In this document: piece after piece, positions 25,433 through 35,350 of the stretch
Position numbering within the stretch: the stretch's first letter is position 1
Layout: every line of letters starts with the position of its first letter
NCBI RefSeq assembly: GCF_024713945.1
Contig: NC_134683.1
Coordinates: 2,098,501 to 2,162,500, forward strand
Reading direction: 5' to 3'
From: Dermatophagoides farinae
Taxonomy: Eukaryota > Arthropoda > Arachnida > Sarcoptiformes > Pyroglyphidae
Length of the DNA: 64,000 bases
Position numbers and translations under genes: made by a program
The notes under the pieces: model-generated
Database searches by the model: none
What the model was told of the DNA's origin: nothing
What the model saw: only the letters and a program-made list of their open reading frames with translations

Positions 25433-26342
25433 TTAACGACGTTTACAAATTTTCACGATAAATGTGACAATAAAATAGACAAATATGACAAAAATAAACA
25501 ATTCCATAAACAATGGTATTAGATCAATGTGAAACAATAATTTCAAATGTTCATTCAGGTAATATTCAGCAACCAATCGATTAGGATTCGATTGATTACC
25601 GTCACCAAATTCAAAGGTTATACATTGTTCTGTATCTTGTACAACTTTCCAACGATTATCCCAAACAGTTTGACAAAAATCATATGCATCTTTATATACA
25701 AATTTAAACGGTATACATTGAGCACCATTTGGACAATGATTTGTAATCATTGAATCAGCATCTATCTCATTCCATTCAAAATGTTTACGCCAATTTCGGA
25801 CACATGTCAACGATGATTCTGAACATTGATTCCACCATTCAATACAATCACTTTCACATAATGGTACCTGTACGATTCGTTCTTGTTCATAATCTTCAGG
25901 ACCAAATTTTGAATCAATTTTCACAATCCATGGTTCAATATATGGATCACAATTATAATAACAAAGATCTTTGATAAAATATCGAAGACAACCAGCCGAT
26001 ATGGAATTCAGCCCACAATGAGAAAGATTAAAATTAAATTGATTCAACATTTGATGTGAAAGAATCGATGTTTGACGATCACAGCAAGAATTTTCTGACC
26101 ATGGTGAACACTGAAAATTTATTTAAAAAAAAAACAAAATTTAATAAAATTATGGTAACTTCAATTTATTAAAAAAGAACCATTACCTCTTCATACAACG
26201 ATATGTTTGGCACTGGAATTCGTAAATGATTTTTCGTATGAAGACAAGTTCCAACATGGTTGGAATCAATGGAATGAATGAATAAAATCAAAAAAATCAA
26301 AGATAATAATTGAATAAAAAACAAGTTGGACATTTTTTCCAT
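25433..26342 (-). CDS. Folate-receptor-family protein with C-terminal transmembrane anchor
   Basis: Two exons, 26342-26187 and 26110-25433, give 277 residues. A second in-frame ATG at 26331-26333 could also start it. A signal peptide (about 4-24) precedes a Cys-rich ectodomain: CSPWSENSCCDRQT, then CGLNSISAGC, then CESDCIEWWNQCSESSLTCVRNWRKHFEWN, then CPNGAQCIPFKFVYKDAYDFC. Spacing and the WW, W and CP.GA.C.PF motifs match the folate receptor family (Folate_rec, including FOLR and riboflavin-binding proteins), where these cysteines form disulfides and the Trp residues line the ligand pocket. Potential N-glycosylation sites are present (NLS, NIS, NQS). Unlike vertebrate FOLR proteins, which end in a GPI signal, it has a long hydrophobic helix (about 245-272) followed by KICKRR, implying a true membrane-spanning tail. 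The ligand is unknown. Confidence 0.88.
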
Positions 26343-26550
26343 TTTCACTCAAACTTTAAAGCCAATTGATTGATTGATAAATAAACTAAATTATATGATT
26401 ATGTTCAAATGTCGACTAAGAGTTTATTTCCAAAAAAAATAATAATAAGTAGTAAAAAAAAATTCAACAATGAAAGAAAGAAAAAAACCTAAAGAAATGA
26501 AAAAAAAACATTGAATAAACAGGGGAAAAAAAAGATTGACAATGAGTTGG

Positions 26551-28485
26551 CTAAAATCCTTTCGGTTTCCATTGTAATGGAAGATGAACATTCACTAGCT
26601 GATAACAGATGAGTAAATCTTGTGATTGAAATCGAATAACTTGACCGCTTTTATTCGAAATAATATTGTCGGCAATCATTAGACCACAATCGAAATCTTT
26701 TTTAATCGTATCCACTTCGTCTTTATGATGACGCATTGATGATAATTTTAAATCTTTAGCTATAATATGTCCATTTCGAATCAATTTATATAAGGCATTC
26801 TTTTTCAATATTCCTTTTGAACATCTTGATCCAGCTACGGGAACTTTTTTCTTTTTATCATTGACAACAAATTCTTGTATGACAATTGCTTCGCCAAGAA
26901 TTTCTTCTTTATCAACGAATGGCATTCGTTCTTGTAAAGTTTCTTTAAGATGATCAACAAGATGATAAATCACATTGAAACGTTTAATAGGAATATTTAA
27001 TTCTTTTGCATGTTTTAAAAGGGCCGGTGTAAATACACCTACATTGAATGTATAGATCATTCCATTTGGAAAACATGATGCTAATTCAATATCATTTTCG
27101 GTTACATTACCAAGACCATAATGGATTAGATTTAATTTAGCTGGACTTGTTTCATTTGGATATGAATCAAATAAATCCAATAGAACTTCTAGACTACCGT
27201 TAACATCAGCTTTCAATACAATACTTGTTTTAAATTCATCACCTTCAGTTTGAATTAATTTCGTACGTGGAATCGATGAACGTTTACGTTTATAACGGAT
27301 ACCGGCTTCACGCCGAGCAGCCAATTCTGTCTTATAAACAGTATCATGTTCTTCACGTTTTTGTTCGATAGCTTTTGCATCGATTGATAATCGAATTTGT
27401 CGTTCTAGTTCTTTACTCATTCCTAATATATCTCGTACTTGTTTTTCCGAATTGAATTGCCAAACCTGATCACCGGCATCGGGTAATGTATCATCACGCC
27501 ATCCGATAACCTGAGCCGAAAATCCAGGCTGAACTTCATTGATTACTTGACCATATTCATCAAACATAGCACGAACTTTTGCCCAGCTAACATTACCATT
27601 ACGGCTATTTGTACTGATTAGAATATCACTTCGTTTTAATGTTCCTTGTTGAACGAGAATGGTTGTCAAACGGCCACGATGTGGATGGATACTGGATTCG
27701 ATGATTGAACCTTCAACATTTCCATCAATCGGTGCTCGTAGTTCTAATGTTTCTGCTAATGCAATGATTGCTTCTTTCAATTCATAGATACCTTCACCTT
27801 TAAGTGCACTTATTTTGATCGATTGAATATCACCACCATCTTCTTCAAGAACGATACCTTGTGATTTTAGACCAAATTTGACATTTTCAATTAAATCTGG
27901 ATTATTTTGAATTTTATCAATTTTATTAATGGCAACGATAATGGGAACTTGTGATTTCTGTGCAAAAGATATCGATTCGATTGTTTGTTCCATAACACCA
28001 TCATCTGCCGCAACGACCAATACAATAATATCGGTTACTAATGCACCACGTTCACGCATCGAACTAAACGCTTTATGACCTGGTGTATCAAGAAAGACAA
28101 CCAGATCTTCGATTCTACTTTGTCGTATATTTTTATCATCTTGAAGGGATACAACAAATGCACCGATATGTTGCGTAATACCACCATGTTCTTGTTTGAC
28201 TAGTTCGGATTTACGAATCGAATCAAGTAATGTTGTTTTACCATGATCAACATGACCCATTATGGTTACAATGGGTGGCCTAATCCGAAATTCTTTACCT
28301 TGTTTAAGTTGTGAATAATTTTTTATTCTTTCAACAATTGATTCGGCAGTAATCTGGTCATGTTGATGATGATTTTCAATGTCATTTTTAAATTTTGTAG
28401 AATATGTTTTTGTTAATGCTGCTCGCATTGATGATGATAGACGAAAGTAAATCCTCATCGATAATGATAATGGTCGTATTTGCAT
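26551..28485 (-). CDS. MTIF2: Mitochondrial translation initiation factor IF-2
   Basis: The open frame runs from 28641, but I prefer the ATG at 28483-28485, which starts a basic, Ser/Arg/Leu-rich mitochondrial presequence ([20 protein letters not shown]) and gives 644 residues (human 727). The upstream extension is hydrophobic and looks untranslated. The GTPase boxes are clear: GHVDHGKT (about 77-84), DTPGH, and NKID. Domain II, the linker helix and the C-terminal IF2 domain with its [10 protein letters not shown]-type segment ([15 protein letters not shown]) follow. It delivers fMet-tRNA to the 28S subunit in mitochondria. It is a single uninterrupted exon over its whole length. Confidence 0.96.
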   Translation of the reverse strand: MQIRPLSLSMRIYFRLSSSMRAALTKTYSTKFKNDIENHHQHDQITAESIVERIKNYSQLKQGKEFRIRPPIVTIMGHVDHGKTTLLDSIRKSELVKQEHGGITQHIGAFVVSLQDDKNIRQSRIEDLVVFLDTPGHKAFSSMRERGALVTDIIVLVVAADDGVMEQTIESISFAQKSQVPIIVAINKIDKIQNNPDLIENVKFGLKSQGIVLEEDGGDIQSIKISALKGEGIYELKEAIIALAETLELRAPIDGNVEGSIIESSIHPHRGRLTTILVQQGTLKRSDILISTNSRNGNVSWAKVRAMFDEYGQVINEVQPGFSAQVIGWRDDTLPDAGDQVWQFNSEKQVRDILGMSKELERQIRLSIDAKAIEQKREEHDTVYKTELAARREAGIRYKRKRSSIPRTKLIQTEGDEFKTSIVLKADVNGSLEVLLDLFDSYPNETSPAKLNLIHYGLGNVTENDIELASCFPNGMIYTFNVGVFTPALLKHAKELNIPIKRFNVIYHLVDHLKETLQERMPFVDKEEILGEAIVIQEFVVNDKKKKVPVAGSRCSKGILKKNALYKLIRNGHIIAKDLKLSSMRHHKDEVDTIKKDFDCGLMIADNIISNKSGQVIRFQSQDLLICYQLVNVHLPLQWKPKGF

Positions 28486-28702
28486 TTTAAATAATTTTAT
28501 TATTATAACTTTTAATGATATCAATTCTATATATGAAGAAGTTAAAGAAATGAACAGATTTAAAAAAAAAATTACAAAACTGTACAAATACAATGCAAAC
28601 AGACAATATGTTGAAAATAATAACACGTGAGTACCGTTCATAAATGATGGATCCGAATTAAAAAGAAAAAAATCAAAAATTTCAATTCAAATTTAACCAT
28701 TA

Positions 28703-29512
28703 TCATTTCGTTGATTTATCCAAATCATTAGGAACAGTTTCAGGTACACATACATTCATTCGTTCAATAATTACTTGATTTTCGGTGGTTAAAATTAAAT
28801 CAGTTGTCAATGGATTATCTATTTGTTTCGTAGCACGGCGCATTTGAAATTTAACAGGTGTTTGATCACCACTGACAATTTCAATTATTCCTGATTGATA
28901 AACATTTATTTGGCCATGATCAAGATTAAAATCAACAGGTAATTGTATAAGATTGAATTCAGGTAGTAACCGATCCTGATGAACTCGATCTTTATCATCG
29001 GGATCATCATCCTTAAAATTGAGATTTTTAGTCAATTCAATCTGTCTGATTATATGAGTGATTTCACGTTCTGTATCATTGTAAACACTTGTGCAACTAC
29101 CAGCTTCGGTTTTGAATGCATTTTGCGATCCTCGGTGTTCACGTTTCAATTGCTGCCGTTTTTGTCGTCCAGTATTCAGGTTATTATTAATATTATTATA
29201 AAATTCTTGATGATCATTCGATGTCGATGCCAGTAATGATGATGATTGATCATTTGAATCGAAACAAAATGACGATGGTAGACCACCGAATGCACGTGAA
29301 AGATTTAACTTCATACCAGAATCATCATGGACACCATCAAGTTTTTGTCTCAAATCTTCAAGTGTCGGCAATAAGGATACACCTGAAGTAGCAGCTGTAG
29401 ATGCACGAATGCTACTACGTGTTGTACGTTTAGTCGATGATGAATTGGCCAATATATCCGATAATGATGCAAATGATGTGGCTTGATTGCCACTTTTAGA
29501 AGATTGTGACAT
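28703..29512 (-). CDS. Unrecognised acidic protein, possibly an RNA polymerase III RPC4-like subunit
   Basis: An uninterrupted exon gives 269 residues from the ATG at 29510-29512 (MSQSSKSG); an ATG eight codons further upstream is also open. The N-terminal two thirds are Ser/Thr/Asn-rich and probably disordered. The last about 90 residues look folded: LPEFNLIQLPVDFNL, then GQINVYQSGIIEIVSG, then LTTDLILTTENQVIIERM and an acidic tail. The order IQLP, G-x-x-x-V-x-x-SG, hydrophobic C-terminus is reminiscent of the RPC4/POLR3D C-terminal domain, which docks onto RPC5. The match is weak and the N-terminal basic patch of RPC4 is not obvious. It lies 217 bp upstream of the IF-2 start on the same strand. 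Real gene: likely. Identity: open. Confidence 0.6.
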   Translation of the reverse strand: MSQSSKSGNQATSFASLSDILANSSSTKRTTRSSIRASTAATSGVSLLPTLEDLRQKLDGVHDDSGMKLNLSRAFGGLPSSFCFDSNDQSSSLLASTSNDHQEFYNNINNNLNTGRQKRQQLKREHRGSQNAFKTEAGSCTSVYNDTEREITHIIRQIELTKNLNFKDDDPDDKDRVHQDRLLPEFNLIQLPVDFNLDHGQINVYQSGIIEIVSGDQTPVKFQMRRATKQIDNPLTTDLILTTENQVIIERMNVCVPETVPNDLDKSTK

Positions 29513-29819
29513 TATTTTCTCTAACGTTATTTTCAATGATTCATTTACATCTGGTTAATTAAAAATTCAAAACAAAAATAAAATCAAAACCAATAGCATG
29601 TCTTGAATATTTCATCACATGAAGTAATCGATTGTTGACCATCGATAGCAATGTGTCTTGTAACTTGGCATTGTTTTTTTTTCCAAAAATTATGTCCACT
29701 AGATGTCATAAGTGGGTTTATTTTTATTGAAAATTTAAATCAGGTTATTTTTGTGAAATAATGAATTGTGCAAAAAAAAATTTCCACTTTATGAATTGAA
29801 AATCAAGGATGTTTTTTCA

Positions 29820-29869
29820 GCTTACAACCATATCACGTTGAAAACACCGGTCCTCGTCTGATCACCGAA
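29820..29869 (+). rRNA. 5S rRNA fragment, 5' half only
   Basis: The first about 50 nt of the 5S-like sequence (GCTTACAACCATATCACGTT to ATCACCGAA) are present, then the match stops and a shared spacer (TTTCAATTTAGAATTATTGT and on, to about 29950) follows. The upstream about 40 bp also match the flank of the full copies. It is a truncated, presumably non-functional copy. Confidence 0.75.
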
Positions 29870-30334
29870 TTTCAATTTAGAATTATTGTAACAATTTACT
29901 GAAAAAATGCTCAAAAAAATTGTGGCCTTTTTTATCATTGAAATATTTGTAATAAAAACAATCTCTAGCATGGATCTACCGTAAATTATTTTTACTGCAA
30001 TGGTCGAAAGTTTCAGCAAAATTAATCAATCGTTTGAATGATAATATGGCCAGAGAATTAGACAGACGTTAATATTGGAAGATACCTAAGCTGGTAGAGC
30101 ATTAACGATCAACTTTTTACAATTGAATTTGGAGTAAATGATTTAAGACGTTACACGTAAATAAAAAAAATTATTTTATTGAAAATTTAGTGGACAAGAA
30201 ATTAAATATGAAATGAATGAATGAGTTTAAATTAGGAAAGAAATAATACATTCAGAAAGATTGTGAAATGATTTCACAATTAAAAATTGGGACAAAAGTT
30301 CATGAGAGGACATTGGATATTGCATCCCCCCACT

Positions 30335-32573
30335 TTAAGACGGAAGAATAGGAAAGAAAAGAAAAAAGAAAGAATAAAGGGAATGGAAACTCATTTTAGA
30401 TTCTAAACATAAATTTTCATGAATTTCAACTTCTTGAATTTGAGAAATATTCAAATTTTGTAAGGACTCTTCTTCTTCAATTTCCAAAATTACCAACGGG
30501 TCATCATTACGTTTTTGTTCATTTATATCCGCCTCCATTATCTCTTCTTTATTTTTACCAATAAATTTATAAAATTTTCCCATTATGAAAAACGGTATGG
30601 TTGCCAATAAATTGATGATGATGTCTAAAATTATTCCCCAAAAACCGATACGTTCATCATTGTTGATAATGATTTTTCTTTCGGCTACCATTTCAACTTT
30701 TATTTCTTCGGTATTTGATTTCATAATTTTTTTTGATTTCTGAAATCAATTCCTTAATTAATTCATTCCAATCAAAAATATTTTCATCTCCATCATTAGA
30801 ATTTAATATGCTATCTGATAACATTGTTGCTTCCTTTGTTTGGAAAAATATTTTTGGGAGCATACAATTGGTTTTCAAATTCGATGTAGAAGAGTTTTAA
30901 GAAATAACAAGCACGGATATTTGGAAATAAAATTTTCTTATTCAACTTTTTACCCGGTGATGGGTTCTTGTCCAATAATGTGACCAAATTCTTAGGAATT
31001 GATGATTTTTTAAGTTCTAAAAATATTTCATTATTACCAAGATATTGGCATTTATCAATTAACATAAATTCATCCTTATCACAATCAAATTCGTAACGAA
31101 GGATCTTATTAAGATTAACGGTGTTATTCCATTTTATCTGATCGATTATCTTTTCAAAGTATTTGAATTTGTCAAATTCAGCTTCGCGTTTAATGATTTT
31201 ACGCGCCTCGGTAACCATTTGATTTATATCACCATCCTTCTTGGTAATAATTCTATAAAATGAAATTAATTTTTCAATACCATAGTTCTTTTGAACGATT
31301 ATATCTTGACATAATCTTTTGATATTATTTATAGGACCGCGTAAAGAAACTTTCGTTTCAATCCATATTCTTGTCGATATTCTTGCAATAAATTTTCGTT
31401 TCCATACATCGGAGAAAAGAATTTTATCTTGTAAAAATATCCATGGATACGAATAATAAGGCAGAACAAAATCAAAATCAATTTTTTTGAGCCATTATTT
31501 TTTTTTAAATTCACAAACGTTCGGATGACAAAATCACAAATGAGAACTATCCAGCATGGATTCAATAATTCGATTTTTTTTTTAAACAAAAAATCATGTC
31601 GAATTTTTTTTTTATTTCAGAATTTCTAAAAGTTGATTTTTTTTCCACGAAAATCATTGTGAGCATGGGAGAAGTGAAAACAAAGGAAAAATTCATAATA
31701 AAATAAAAGAAAACATATATGTTTGTATACAAATGTGAACATAAGTGAACATAAAATATGATATGTGCATCAAACAACAAAAAATAATAGAATGATCGCC
31801 AAAGGGGTGAGCGCTGTCCTTTTATCCACTTGTCATAACGTCATCTGTGTACCGCTAAGCCCACGCGCATTCTCTGTTTACACAAAGTTTGCCCTCTTTT
31901 TCCGGAGGGATTTTTTTCTGTGTAGAAAGTAGAGGTATAATCAGGGCCGGCCGAGAAAATCGCGAAGCCTTGTGCAAAAATAGCTTGAAAAGTTGGAGCC
32001 GCGAGGCCCTGTGTTGTACAGCGGAAAGGGCGAAGGCAGCGCGAGGCCTTGTGCGGTGCACAGTCTGCACAGGCGCCTCGGCCGGCCCTGGGTATAATCA
32101 TTCTGATTTTAACAATGTTTAGGGAAAAAGGAAAAAGAATTTTTTTTTTAATTATTATTGTATGTTAATATTTTGGTTGTTTTTTTTTCGAATTTCGTTG
32201 ATTATCTTAATACCGCCAAATGATATTGCACACGAGCAACACGCAAGTATTTCCTGTGTTTTATTTGTTAGTATGTACATAGGATAATCATTTCTACTCT
32301 TTAAGTTACTATTAACAAAACAATTATTATAAAAAAAATTATATGGATTACATAGGTTTTGAAAAATTTTATCACCAGTTGTTTAATTAATTGTTTTTCC
32401 TCTTTTACGACAGAAGAAAGATCTTGTAGATTCATTGAGGAATTAAATGAATTAAATGCTTTAACGTTGATAATCTCATTTAATTCTTCAGGAATATAAT
32501 ATTGAAAATTGTTACGTAATTTATCGAAGACAAACGGTTGTTCGTTGATTGTAAAATTTCCTCCAAATTTCAT
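30335..32573 (-). other. Unrecognised broken coding relic, perhaps from a virus-like or mobile element
   Basis: Several open stretches lie close together on the minus strand between the 5S-related blocks. Their translations are not low-complexity, unlike other intergenic frames here, and include charged helical segments and at least two strongly hydrophobic, membrane-like segments near stretch ends (around 30590-30640 and 32305-32350). This is the look of an old membrane or envelope-type protein, but I recognise no family motif, no reverse transcriptase, no integrase and no terminal repeats. It looks broken, with several breaks. It is interrupted by a recent hAT MITE at 31942-32090. The assignment to a virus-like fossil is a low-confidence inference; degraded host genes are equally possible. 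Confidence 0.3.
31934..32098. mobile_element. hAT-superfamily MITE with 8-bp target duplication
   Basis: The element is 31942-32090 (149 bp). Its ends are perfect 14-bp inverted repeats, CAGGGCCGGCCGAG and CTCGGCCGGCCCTG. It is flanked by an exact 8-bp direct repeat GGTATAAT (31934-31941 and 32091-32098). CAGGG-type ends plus an 8-bp duplication are diagnostic of hAT elements. The inside is GC-rich, in sharp contrast to the surroundings, and has three copies of a GCGAGGCCYTGTG-like motif (about 31970, 32010 and 32040). There is no coding capacity, so it is non-autonomous. Perfect ends and duplication imply a recent insertion. Confidence 0.93.
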
Positions 32574-32633
32574 ACGATATACTTGATTTTTACATAAGAA
32601 TGTTATTCTATGTATGGTTAAATTTTGTTGGAA

Positions 32634-32798
32634 GCTGTTCTTGTCTGATTACCGAGTTTTAATTTAGAATTATTGTAAAAATTTACTGAAAAATGCTCAA
32701 ATGAATTAAATGAAAAAACAAAAATTGTGGCCTTTTTATCATTGAAATATTGTTACAAGTTTCCACTTTACGAATTGAGAATCACCTCTATCCTTTCA
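32634..32798 (+). repeat. Conserved 5' flank of 5S units, with embedded 5S fragment
   Basis: It begins with a 5S fragment (about 32634-32656, CTGTTCTTGTCTGATTACCG), then a spacer shared with the other copies: AATTTAGAATTATTGTAA, ATTTACTGAAAAATGCTCAA, TTGTGGCCTTTTT, ATCATTGAAATATTGTTACA and ACTTTACGAATTGAGAATCA. It ends directly before the full 5S at 32799. The arrangement looks like a tandem 5S-spacer unit in which the upstream gene was shortened. Confidence 0.75.
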
Positions 32799-32916
32799 GC
32801 TTACGACCATATCACGTAGAAAATACCGGTTCTCGTCTGATCACCGAAGTCAAACTACGTCGAGCCGAGTTAGTACTTGGGAGGGGAACCACTTGGGAAC
32901 ACTCGGTGTCGTAAGC
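32799..32916 (+). rRNA. 5S ribosomal RNA, full-length copy
   Basis: 118 nt match the eukaryotic 5S pattern: a terminal helix GCTTACGAC paired with GTCGTAAGC, a TCTCGTCTGATCACCGAA loop B/helix III segment, GTTAGTACTTGG, CTTGGGAACAC, and a run of T directly after the gene as a pol III terminator. Helix II pairs perfectly (ACGTAG with CTACGT). Some usually conserved internal-promoter positions differ (AAGTCAAACTACG in place of AAxxTAAGCxxCG, GGGAGGGGAACC in place of GGATGGGxGACC). Either mite 5S genes look like this or the copy is a well-preserved variant. Confidence 0.78.
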
Positions 32917-32985
32917 TTTTTCATTTTTTTCAAAATTTCAATCCGTTACCATCAAAAATCGTATCATTCATCCAATTAATGATAA

Positions 32986-33318
32986 ATAAAGGCCATTAAA
33001 TCAATTCTTAATCAATTGCTAAGTTGGCCAGCTATTCGACCATTATCGAGGATTATATATTCAGTGTATTTAACACATTTTCTAGTTATCTATATTGATC
33101 ATAGATCACGACGAAATCTTATTGAAATCTTATATCATTGTGTTTCAATTCTAACCATTTCCTATATTGTTGGTTTTATATTCACCATATTGTTTGAAAC
33201 GCCCATTAACAATTTGATGAATATAGCTAAACGAAAATTACTTCCCACCCATTTGAAATCGCCCATTGTAAATGATTTCAAATTAATCAATCCACATTCG
33301 ACAAACAATTATCATTAA
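32986..33318 (+). pseudogene. Orphan C-terminal exon of an NRF-6-type acyltransferase-3 protein
   Basis: About 110 codons read LLSWPAIRPLSRIIYSVYLTHFLVIY, then two further membrane-helix segments ending FTILFETPINNLM and a short basic tail with a stop at 33316-33318. The LSW.....PLSR..Y..YL.H and E.P segments are the hallmark of the last two or three helices of nose-resistant-to-fluoxetine (nrf-6) family proteins, which normally have 600-800 residues. No upstream exons exist on this strand in the preceding 3 kb. The exon is closely bracketed by two 5S copies in opposite orientation. It is therefore either the last exon of a gene with a very long intron or, more likely, a captured fragment. 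Confidence 0.7.
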
Positions 33319-33399
33319 AAAGTTAATTTAACCTTGAAACATAATAATTTTTTTGTTCAAAATAGCAAAAAGATGTCTAAAAATCAAAAAAATGAAAAA

Positions 33400-33517
33400 G
33401 CTTACGACACCGAGTGTTCCCAAGTGGTTCCCCTCCCAAGTACTAACTCGGCTCGACGTAGTTTGACTTTGGTGATCAGACGAGAACCAGTTTTTTCTAC
33501 GTGATATGGTCGTAAGC
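33400..33517 (-). rRNA. 5S ribosomal RNA, full-length copy on the minus strand
   Basis: 118 nt on the minus strand, nearly identical to the plus copy at 32799-32916; only a few bases differ, mainly at GTAGAAAAAACTGGTT and ATCACCAAAGT. The terminal helix and the T-run terminator are kept. It forms the right arm of an inverted pair with the plus copy. Confidence 0.75.
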
Positions 33518-33693
33518 TGGAAGAAACGGTGATGATTCTCAATTTGTAAAGTGAAAACTTGTAACAATGTTTCAATGATAAAAAAAGGCCACAATTTTTG
33601 TTTTTTTATTTAATTCATTTGAGCATTTTTCAGTAAATTTTTACAATAATTCTAAATTGAAACTCGGTGATCAGACGAGAACCGGTCGTAAGC
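33518..33693 (-). repeat. Conserved 5' flank of the minus-strand 5S copy, with truncated 5S at its far end
   Basis: This is the reverse-complement counterpart of 32634-32798, with the same spacer blocks in the same order. At 33663-33693 it ends in a 5S 5' segment (GCTTACGACC joined to GGTTCTCGTCTGATCACCGAG) that lacks about 20 internal bases. It runs to within 80 bp of the stop of the FAXDC2-like gene. Confidence 0.75.
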
Positions 33694-33772
33694 TGAAATT
33701 ACAGGCGTTTCAATAAATTTATGTTCAACATAAGTTGTGTATTTGATATTTCTATAAACTTGATGAAAAACA

Positions 33773-34716
33773 TCAATTAGTCTCCTTTTTGTCATCGATT
33801 TCTTTTGGAACCATTCCCAAAATGGTACGATAATTTTGAAAATAACGAGATTGACGAAAATAAAGATCGGTTCGATGAATACGATCAAAAAGACCCATAA
33901 GACCATAATTACCAATGAATAAATGATGATGAAAATCATGGAACAATGGTGGACCCAATAAGTTGACTATATAATACCAACCAGAATGATTGGACATACC
34001 AACAACAAGTGAGAAAACAATCCAAAACCATGTGAATGATGGATGTGATCCTAATATCCATGGACCTGCAAGAATTGGTATCACATTAACCAGAAAATGT
34101 TCAATTGGATGTACATAAAGAATGGTCAGCGATATTGGTGCTTGCCATTCATGATGAAATTTATGAACATGTTTATAAAATGATGGATAATGAAGTCCAC
34201 GATGTACATAATAGAAACCGGCTTCAACCACAATAATGGAGATTATAAATTCAAATATAAATCTTGTGAATGTTGGTACATTGGTGGCCGATCTATGTAA
34301 TGATGGTATAAAATGAATGAATCTAGTAATCATGAAGCAGAAAAATAGATTCACTGTAGCCATTGTGGCTAGATTCATAAAACGTTCCAGATTGAATGAT
34401 TTTTCTAGCTCTTTTGGTTGAATTTTATAACGACGAATTGATGGCCATTTTAATGCACAATAATCGGCCATCGTAAAAATGGCGCCAACAATCCAATGTA
34501 CAACAAAAAGTGACATAAATGTTAGATATAGATCACGTTTCAATGGATCATTTTCGAAACGTTTTCGAAACCAATCATCATATGAATTTTCGATTGATTT
34601 TCGGTATGGTTCGAAAATACTAAACGAAACAAAAAAAAAATAGATTTGATTAACGAATTAAATATGAAACACATGTAAGCTTACTGATCGATATTATCGA
34701 TGGCCTGTAAAAGCAT
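33773..34716 (-). CDS. Fatty acid hydroxylase / sterol desaturase family protein (FAXDC2-like)
   Basis: Two exons, 34716-34685 and 34619-33773, join in phase 2 to 292 residues (MLLQAIDNID, then HIFEPYRKS). The three histidine boxes that bind the di-iron centre are intact: HRGLH (about 150-154), HKFHHEW (about 163-169) and HDFHHH (about 238-243), set among four or five membrane helices. Length and box spacing fit the C-4 sterol methyl oxidase / FAXDC2 branch. Members are ER membrane oxidases of sterols or fatty acyl chains. Mites do not make sterols de novo, so a lipid-modifying role is more likely, but that is inference. The 3' end lies next to 5S-derived repeats. Confidence 0.9.
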
Positions 34717-35148
34717 TTTGTATACAGAATCTGCAAACGAAATAAAATGAAATTGAACAGTAAATGAATCCGATTTTTGATATAAAAATTGAATTTTTTT
34801 TGGTTGCTTATAAATGTTTTTTTTATTTTGTTTGTCCTTGATTTGAAAAGAAAAAATTTGCAATTATAATAAAAAAACTTGTTAATGATTGATTTTCAAT
34901 TAATCATCATCATCATGATGTTGATTTTGTTATATTGATTACAGTTGTAGGCTATATTGACAATTGTTGAAAATTGAGAAAATTTTTTTTTTTAAATTTC
35001 AGAATTCATACTGTAATGATAAGATGCTAAATGTTTTTGTTTGTCATATAGTAAATTACAACGCTACAAGATGTAATAAAAAATAATTGGTCGACTATTA
35101 TTTTACTAATCGAAGTACAACTGTATTATTCATAAATGTTTTTTTTAA
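34717..35148. other. Intergenic, upstream of FAXDC2-like gene
   Basis: AT-rich sequence with a short ATC run near 34903-34914. No open frame or element is supported. Confidence 0.5.
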
Positions 35149-35191
35149 GTAGCCCGCAGCCAAAAAAAAAAAATTGAGAAACGCTAGTCTG
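35149..35191 (-). mobile_element. One-ended hAT transposon remnant
   Basis: Read on the minus strand, the sequence starts CAGACTAGCGTTTCTCAA, then a T-run, then GGCTGCGGGCTAC. The CAGnnnnnnnTTCTCAA end followed by T-run and GC-rich GGCnGCGGnC is a common pattern at the termini of Charlie-like hAT elements. No partner end was found nearby. This is a weak but suggestive fragment. Confidence 0.4.
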
Positions 35192-35350
35192 AACTATCCA
35201 ATTATTGATTGAAAATGTTCTTTGATTGATAATAAAGCTGACGAACATTTCAATTTAGAATTAATCAAAAAAAAACCCTTTTTTATCATTGAAATATTGT
35301 TACAAGCTTATGTGGTGCAAAATTTCGAAAATTTCACCCCTACTCTTTCA

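Noticed and set aside
28486-28641. Longer IF-2 start with 52 extra residues
   Set aside because: The extension is strongly hydrophobic and would hide the basic mitochondrial presequence that begins at 28485.
30080-30130. tRNA-like segment CTAAGCTGGTAGAGCATTA
   Set aside because: It resembles a tRNA A box, but there is no acceptor-stem pairing and no GGTTCGAATCC-type B box downstream.
30340-30400. Purine-rich tract as a retroelement polypurine tract
   Set aside because: It lies on the wrong strand for the neighbouring open stretches, and no terminal repeats were found.
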